10,051 nucleotides of DNA from DASUBN01 sp964584665 (GTDB taxonomy: Bacteria; Pseudomonadota; Gammaproteobacteria; Natronospirales; REEB76). The translations under genes and the position numbers were made by a program. How positions within the stretch are numbered: the stretch's first letter is position 1; each line of letters begins with the position of its first letter. Shown here piece by piece: positions 7,901 through 10,051 of this stretch. Under the pieces are notes generated by a model that saw only the letters and a program-made list of their open reading frames with translations, was not told the DNA's origin and searched no databases. The DNA is taken from the NCBI GenBank assembly GCA_964584665.1, contig CAZPAO010000059.1, forward strand, positions 1 through 10,051, written 5' to 3'.

Positions 7901-10049
7901 CCATGAGCACGATCACATCGCCGTAGCCGGCGCTCATCCGGACGTCGTGGCCGGAGACGCTGAGCAGCTTACCGGCGCTGAGGTTGACGCTGGCATCGGC
8001 GGTGACATTCACCTTGTCATGGCTGCCCAGGAAGCCTATCGCCATACCAGACCCCGCCGAGATGCGGGCCTGCTGGTCCGCGGCGATGGCCAGGTTCTTG
8101 CCAGCCACCAGGCTGACGTCAGCCAACGCGCTGCCTGTGGCGCTGGAGGAATTGTCGGGGTTCACGAACGCACTCGCCCTGCCACCCTGGATCTGGATAG
8201 CGTTCGCGTTCAGCGTGATGTTGCCGCCCGCCTGCAGGAGAATCGAATGATCCACCGTCTCGCCGGAGCCCGCATTGACGGCGCCAGCGCGGATGGAGAT
8301 GTTGCCGGTCTCGTTACCGCTGCCGGCATGGATCGCGGTGAAGTTGATGTCCTTGCCCGCCTTCAGGGTGACGGCACCCATCTCCGAACTCGAGCCGCGG
8401 GCGTTGCCGATGCCGATGTTGAAGCCAGTGAAGGCGATGCTCTTGCCGGCCGAGAGGGTGACGGCACCGCCGTCATCATTGCCGACCAGCACGCCGCTGC
8501 CGGAGGATTCGGCGGCGACGATGTTGCCGGCGGTGAAGATTGAGTTCTCGATGCGGAGGATGCCACCGTGATCCGACAGGCCCACGGAATAGGCGACCGG
8601 CGCGCTGGCCTTGCCGATGGCCGCATCCAGGTCCACATAGCCATTGCTGGCGGAGATCTTGAAGCTGCTGCCGGCACCGGTATAGGCCAGGCTCTTGCCT
8701 TCGATGTCGATGTTCCTGGCGACGATGTTGTGATCGACCTTGATGTTGCCCTCGGCGAAGATGCCCAAGCTCGCACCGCCCAGGCCTTCCGTCGAGTTGC
8801 TGCCCAAGATGCCCTTGATGGTGATGTTGCCCGCACCGCCGTGGATATCCAGAGCGGTGGTCCCGCCATAGGCGAGGATGTGCGCGGCGGTGATGTTGAC
8901 GCCCGCCTCACCGGCGACCGTGCCGGTGGACGCGCCCGCGATGGTGTAGTCGCTACCGGCATTCACGGTCACCAGCTTGCCGGCTCCTATGTTACCGGTC
9001 CTGATGCCGCGCTTGCTCGTGACGGTGACGTTGCTGTCCGCGCCGATGCCGCCGACGAAGACGCCGCCCTCACCGCTGGTGTCCGCGACGTTGACGTTGC
9101 CGACGGCGCTGAGGTTGCCGACGTTGATGTTGCCGCCCGTGGCGGTGAGGGTGATGTCTCCGCTATGAGCGATGACACCGCCGAGGTTCAAGCCGCCCCG
9201 GGTCTCGCTGACGGTCACGCTCTTGCCGTCGATGGTGTGGCCATTGTTGGAGACATATCCGTTGCTGGCGGTGACGAGCACATCGCCGGTGGCGAAGAGA
9301 TCGCCGTTGTCCTCGATCGAGCTGCCGATGAGGGTGACCTTGCCGTTATAGCCCTCGGTGGTTCCGAAGCCGATATTGCCGTTTATGTTCAGCTGCTTGG
9401 CCGACTTGATGGCCATGTCGCCGTTTTCAGCGTCGCCCTGAGTGAAGATGTGGCCGGCCTGGATATCCACATAACCGCTGCTGCTGGCGGCAGCGCCGGT
9501 GGTCTGGACGGAATAGGTGAGTATCTTGCCCTTGGCGTTGCGGACCGCGTCCTGCAGGGTCAGGTTGGTGGCGGCGGCGATGTCCACGTCCCGGGCCTTG
9601 ATGAAGCCGAAGGTGCCATAGCCCATGTTCGCGTTGAACGCGCCGCCGATGTTGATGTCGACGCCGGCAAGTTCGATACCGCCGCTGGCCACGTTCATGT
9701 TCAGGGTGCCGGTACCGGTGGCAGTGATGTCATGTACACCGCCAGAAGCATCGATGAGGTTGGTGGCGTCCAGCGTGACGGCAATGTTGCCGTTAAGCTG
9801 GGTCTCGATGAAGCCCACGCCCACGTAGCCAGTACTGGCGAGGGATGTGCCCGCATTATTGATGCTGCCCGTGACGAGCTGCAGATGTAGCGGATCGATG
9901 AGCAGATCGCCGCCCTTGCCCAGGCCCACGCCGCCGCGCACGCTCAAGGTGCTGCCGGAGAGTTCGAGATGACCGCCATGGGCACCGTTGCCGGCTGCCG
10001 TGATCTTGGAGGTCTCGGTGAGGGTGGTGCGGCCATCGCCCTTCAGCAC
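1989..10049 (-). CDS. Giant filamentous-haemagglutinin-like adhesin, 5'-truncated by window
   Basis: The C-terminal 2686 residues of a very large beta-helical surface protein, open to the right edge. The first visible residues are not a natural start. Residues 1-60 (GRTTLTETSKITAAGNG, GGHLELSG at 25-32, GGDLLIDP at 46-53) match the part of haemagglutinin-type proteins that lies after the N-terminal secretion domain, so the signal peptide and that domain must lie upstream. Residues about 60-640 are irregular beta-helix of alternating V/I/L-x-V/I/L strands, with four S-x-GYV motifs (Tyr75, 193, 265, 471). Residues 643-2555 carry roughly 40 imperfect repeats. Residues 2556-2686 form a separate tail with an Ala/Pro/Val-rich segment and a C-terminal Cys2667/Cys2681 pair, the only cysteines visible. 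Family knowledge suggests export by two-partner secretion through an outer-membrane TpsB pore, with the protein forming a long fibre for adhesion or biofilm. No autotransporter beta-barrel is visible at the C-terminus, and no toxin domain is recognised, which argues against a contact-dependent inhibition CdiA protein. The partner TpsB gene is not in the window. It ends in TGA, 90 bp before the peptidase gene. Confidence 0.93.
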   Translation of the reverse strand: MLKGDGRTTLTETSKITAAGNGAHGGHLELSGSTLSVRGGVGLGKGGDLLIDPLHLQLVTGSINNAGTSLASTGYVGVGFIETQLNGNIAVTLDATNLIDASGGVHDITATGTGTLNMNVASGGIELAGVDINIGGAFNANMGYGTFGFIKARDVDIAAATNLTLQDAVRNAKGKILTYSVQTTGAAASSSGYVDIQAGHIFTQGDAENGDMAIKSAKQLNINGNIGFGTTEGYNGKVTLIGSSIEDNGDLFATGDVLVTASNGYVSNNGHTIDGKSVTVSETRGGLNLGGVIAHSGDITLTATGGNINVGNLSAVGNVNVADTSGEGGVFVGGIGADSNVTVTSKRGIRTGNIGAGKLVTVNAGSDYTIAGASTGTVAGEAGVNITAAHILAYGGTTALDIHGGAGNITIKGILGSNSTEGLGGASLGIFAEGNIKVDHNIVARNIDIEGKSLAYTGAGSSFKISASNGYVDLDAAIGKASAPVAYSVGLSDHGGILRIENSIFTAGNIVAAESSGSGVLVGNDDGGAVTLSAGKSIAFTGFNIGIGNARGSSSEMGAVTLKAGKDINFTAIHAGSGNETGNISIRAGAVNAGSGETVDHSILLQAGGNITLNANAIQIQGGRASAFVNPDNSSSATGSALADVSLVAGKNLAIAADQQARISAGSGMAIGFLGSHDKVNVTADASVNLSAGKLLSVSGHDVRMSAGYGDVIVLMDSHGTGGTGTATAKADLNLSGKTGISISGIGSTEAGVNIEGGRGANSHHSSSGSSPNAPILGAFGAGAKATGNVHAVVSLTTGGALNITGEHFVDISAGRSAGRSADLFAVTKGKAKLNVNNGVVITGGNVTIGSGGEGSNNNVDIRGGFQALHDLGNGTLPFSLPLASSGSMAVTASSRVDINATGNIVISAQHSNRFSGGYGAASDFGLTVGGNDGGGKYTITVDAGAGMKAGGDITLTGGSFEPSISAGFNNEVVIQGGDRIGGDHGLQALQGATINYTANGRVDITAGGTLTAQAHNVFITGGQHAGVGEGLSASSQGYGATAVNESVDASVNITAAAMTVSGNGHGGVEIGAGAFAGSDVGISAAGAAAVTNVSFDAGVNLNVAGALHVNGGASGGNIDVFGGFRAGAGSFINIGSSASPVIINTTQVFAGSGAKAANTTRAAVSIKAGSVLFSNSESGNQSISGGRSAGAGNSTAASDGGSANRTVDASVSITAKNGFTMQGAHRALVIADASAGYAALVQNSAGVKAASTINNGINISAKNIAISAEVNAEVFGGGASQSVAGSAEVKANGGAASLTVNSVVSLTAAAGIAVHTTGSGSDHVIIGGGGGAAVVNVEASHGGKAAMTVNDGVNLKAGGGVTLTNDGGLGLVVLGAGSRLGGSHGTVSSGTSGSHFNPHPSRVQAGLGGGTATFTGNGNLNITAGGALTIDASHATLLLTGGSREGSGMVVEATAKGTANANIVGDLNITTASVGLTGFSMVLAGGGIDDAADATIGGSHGGIAAATVESALRVNTTGAFTANALTDVQVVAGAASGSSVGAGFLGAGASVVALQGAAQATLTGTTTVQIKAGSVALTAGDGHIFIEGASHDGFAGAVVAVSKGDKATEILNGGIGISATTGAITFTAHGPVIHGPSEGAIRIFAGSSNGAHQRFTTSNAGAIINANEDASIVLSAKTNVTFNADDEVRVDAGGQLGSDDLIAGNGKNSKTTVVEGASVSITAGGNLSLNGTQGVSVSGGFRTAASQGVFGSHSGQAVATETATVSLKAGGNMNILANSGNVFVRGGAGNEHSPSSSDFSLVSASHNAAVTQNTAVGVSLQAGKALSIGADGIVILAAGSQYSASANAQTGGVTALNHDASLTLKAGTSATVSGGSGVIIVGGSNNKLTANAFPGIFGTHAGTSSDAIPSNSIAGGKVTAGVNAAVSITAGTDVDLGGGFLAVVGGSNNQLFVGATREGGAFRGAHWNGGSANLSANTGVTVSAGHDINISAGSLQVLGMQGQNQANVNGGSSSAVANLSLKGNVALNAVNDIKLDVSSNASIVGGALGNLRADHALGHVTILGSADATLKAGHDVVVDSIGGSLTVAGVNVNSSHAGSILADAHADAGFASVTGHADAAITAGHDVRMGSGSIGGAINVVGGQFVSAVTLGLASSQHATATANASITAGNNLTLVGDGDLTVGGGLFNSAAITNTFSNGRSANGVRTADLQAKASLTAGKTATVTVAGDAVIAGGDSLTAKASLSAASFISGTVNADTSVLIKGTNVKLNVGGNLLVRGGSAETVKALGIGAEVNSKADAEANASIVAKTNVAISVGHSGSGTASFIGGSAGGASVWSLFSDNTAVGTAHADVNVTAGKAVTVGAAGDINVAGGPGAMNSNAVLAGASSSILAPGPVGATSGTATAVVTGKVNFTAGTTLKVSAGGDINLFGGSRGGDSAFVTATGGSSNGRNDTATLTVDSSVNLTGAKVTLTADGGSGNINATTFPSNTGFTLVESSGFHNTATATVNGSINVKGTTSLTLNGVLNETPSSGGSVFSSGGLTVDTTINLVGLHTAGVHPHSVAPTGFAPMAHALGTEGLRAMPEGVRVTPAAAPVAPAITVSGTSVQVAAPAVTALDTVQSQGLVLDLVTLMGEGGQPQPQLGTTFTPSDLGTAYAAALPARCTALLAKSDVGSYRCSAGGK
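2007..2051 (-). other. C-terminal cysteine pair of the adhesin, possible anchor loop
   Basis: Codons for Cys2667 (2051-2049) and Cys2681 (2009-2007), numbered from the first visible codon, enclose 13 residues (TALLAKSDVGSYR). The protein ends five residues later (SAGGK). No other cysteine occurs in the 2686 visible residues. In Haemophilus influenzae HMW1, a two-partner-secretion adhesin, a disulphide loop near the C-terminus tethers the fibre to its outer-membrane pore. The arrangement here would fit the same job, but sequence homology to HMW1 is not claimed. Confidence 0.5.
2385..8123 (-). repeat. About 40 degenerate protein repeats within the adhesin
   Basis: Starting at residue 643 (ADVSLVAGKNLAI) and ending near residue 2555, a unit recurs roughly 40 times by eye, about every 45-50 residues on average. 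The core is a strand of the form A-x-V-S/N-I/L-x-A-G-x-x-h-x-h (h hydrophobic). Examples are ASVNITAAAMTV, GNLNITAGGALTI, ASVSITAGGNLSL, AAVSITAGTDVDL and ANASITAGNNLTL. It is followed after about 8-10 residues by a second strand ending in GG, then a variable loop of about 10-30 residues rich in Ser, Asn, Gly, Ala and His. This fits turns of a right-handed beta-helix with loops projecting from one face. The DNA repeats are diverged, with only short words such as gccggcggtgatg recurring, so the array looks old rather than newly expanded. Confidence 0.8.
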
Positions 10050-10051
10050 GA

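Noticed and set aside
2385..8123. CRISPR-like or tandem DNA repeat array.
   Set aside because: The periodicity is at protein level. The DNA copies are diverged, vary in length and lie in one open frame, with no identical repeat and spacer pattern.
2121..9890. Very long open frames on the plus strand opposite the adhesin (2121-3854, 3870-7397 of 1175 codons, 8568-9890).
   Set aside because: They share codon boundaries exactly with the adhesin, so their stops would need TTA, CTA or TCA codons in the sense gene, which are almost unused at this GC content. Their translations are Ala/Gly/His/Arg/Asp-rich with no recognisable domain, and the sense frame has clear family features.
10047..10049. GTG at 10049 as the start of the adhesin.
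   Set aside because: The frame is open to the window edge, and the following residues match an internal stretch of haemagglutinin-type proteins rather than a signal peptide. The true start is upstream of the window.

Overview
The window is almost entirely occupied by two large protein-coding genes, both on the minus strand, plus the first codons of a third. It is GC-rich, and the rare codons TTA, CTA and TCA are so scarce that the complementary strand stays open for over a thousand codons. Exported two-partner-secretion-type adhesins, a signal-peptide-bearing pro-kumamolisin (S53) protease and Shine-Dalgarno-led starts point to a Gram-negative proteobacterium, probably a beta- or gammaproteobacterium of soil or plant habitats. 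The genus cannot be fixed from this sequence.

Layout, in transcription order (high to low coordinates). Positions 10049-1989 hold the last 2686 codons of a giant filamentous-haemagglutinin-like adhesin; its start, export signal and secretion domain lie beyond the right edge. The visible protein starts with the stretch that usually closes the haemagglutinin/secretion domain, continues as about 600 residues of irregular beta-helix, then as roughly 40 imperfect repeats (8123-2385). It ends in a 131-residue non-repetitive tail that carries the protein's only two cysteines. A 90-bp gap (1988-1899) contains a 14-bp perfect hairpin and the ribosome binding site of the next gene. Positions 1898-168 encode a complete secreted sedolisin (S53 serine-carboxyl peptidase) with signal peptide, propeptide, catalytic residues and calcium site all visible. 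A strong rho-independent terminator follows (127-95). A further minus-strand gene starts at 53 and leaves the window after 17 codons.

The two main genes are close together and co-directional, with no convincing promoter or U-tract terminator between them, so they are probably co-transcribed. The simplest reading is an adhesin secretion locus in which the sedolisin is exported with the adhesin. It may mature, trim or release the fibre, much as the subtilisin-like SphB1 processes filamentous haemagglutinin in Bordetella. That link is inference from position, not shown by the sequence. No RNA genes, insertion sequences, CRISPR arrays or phage genes were seen.
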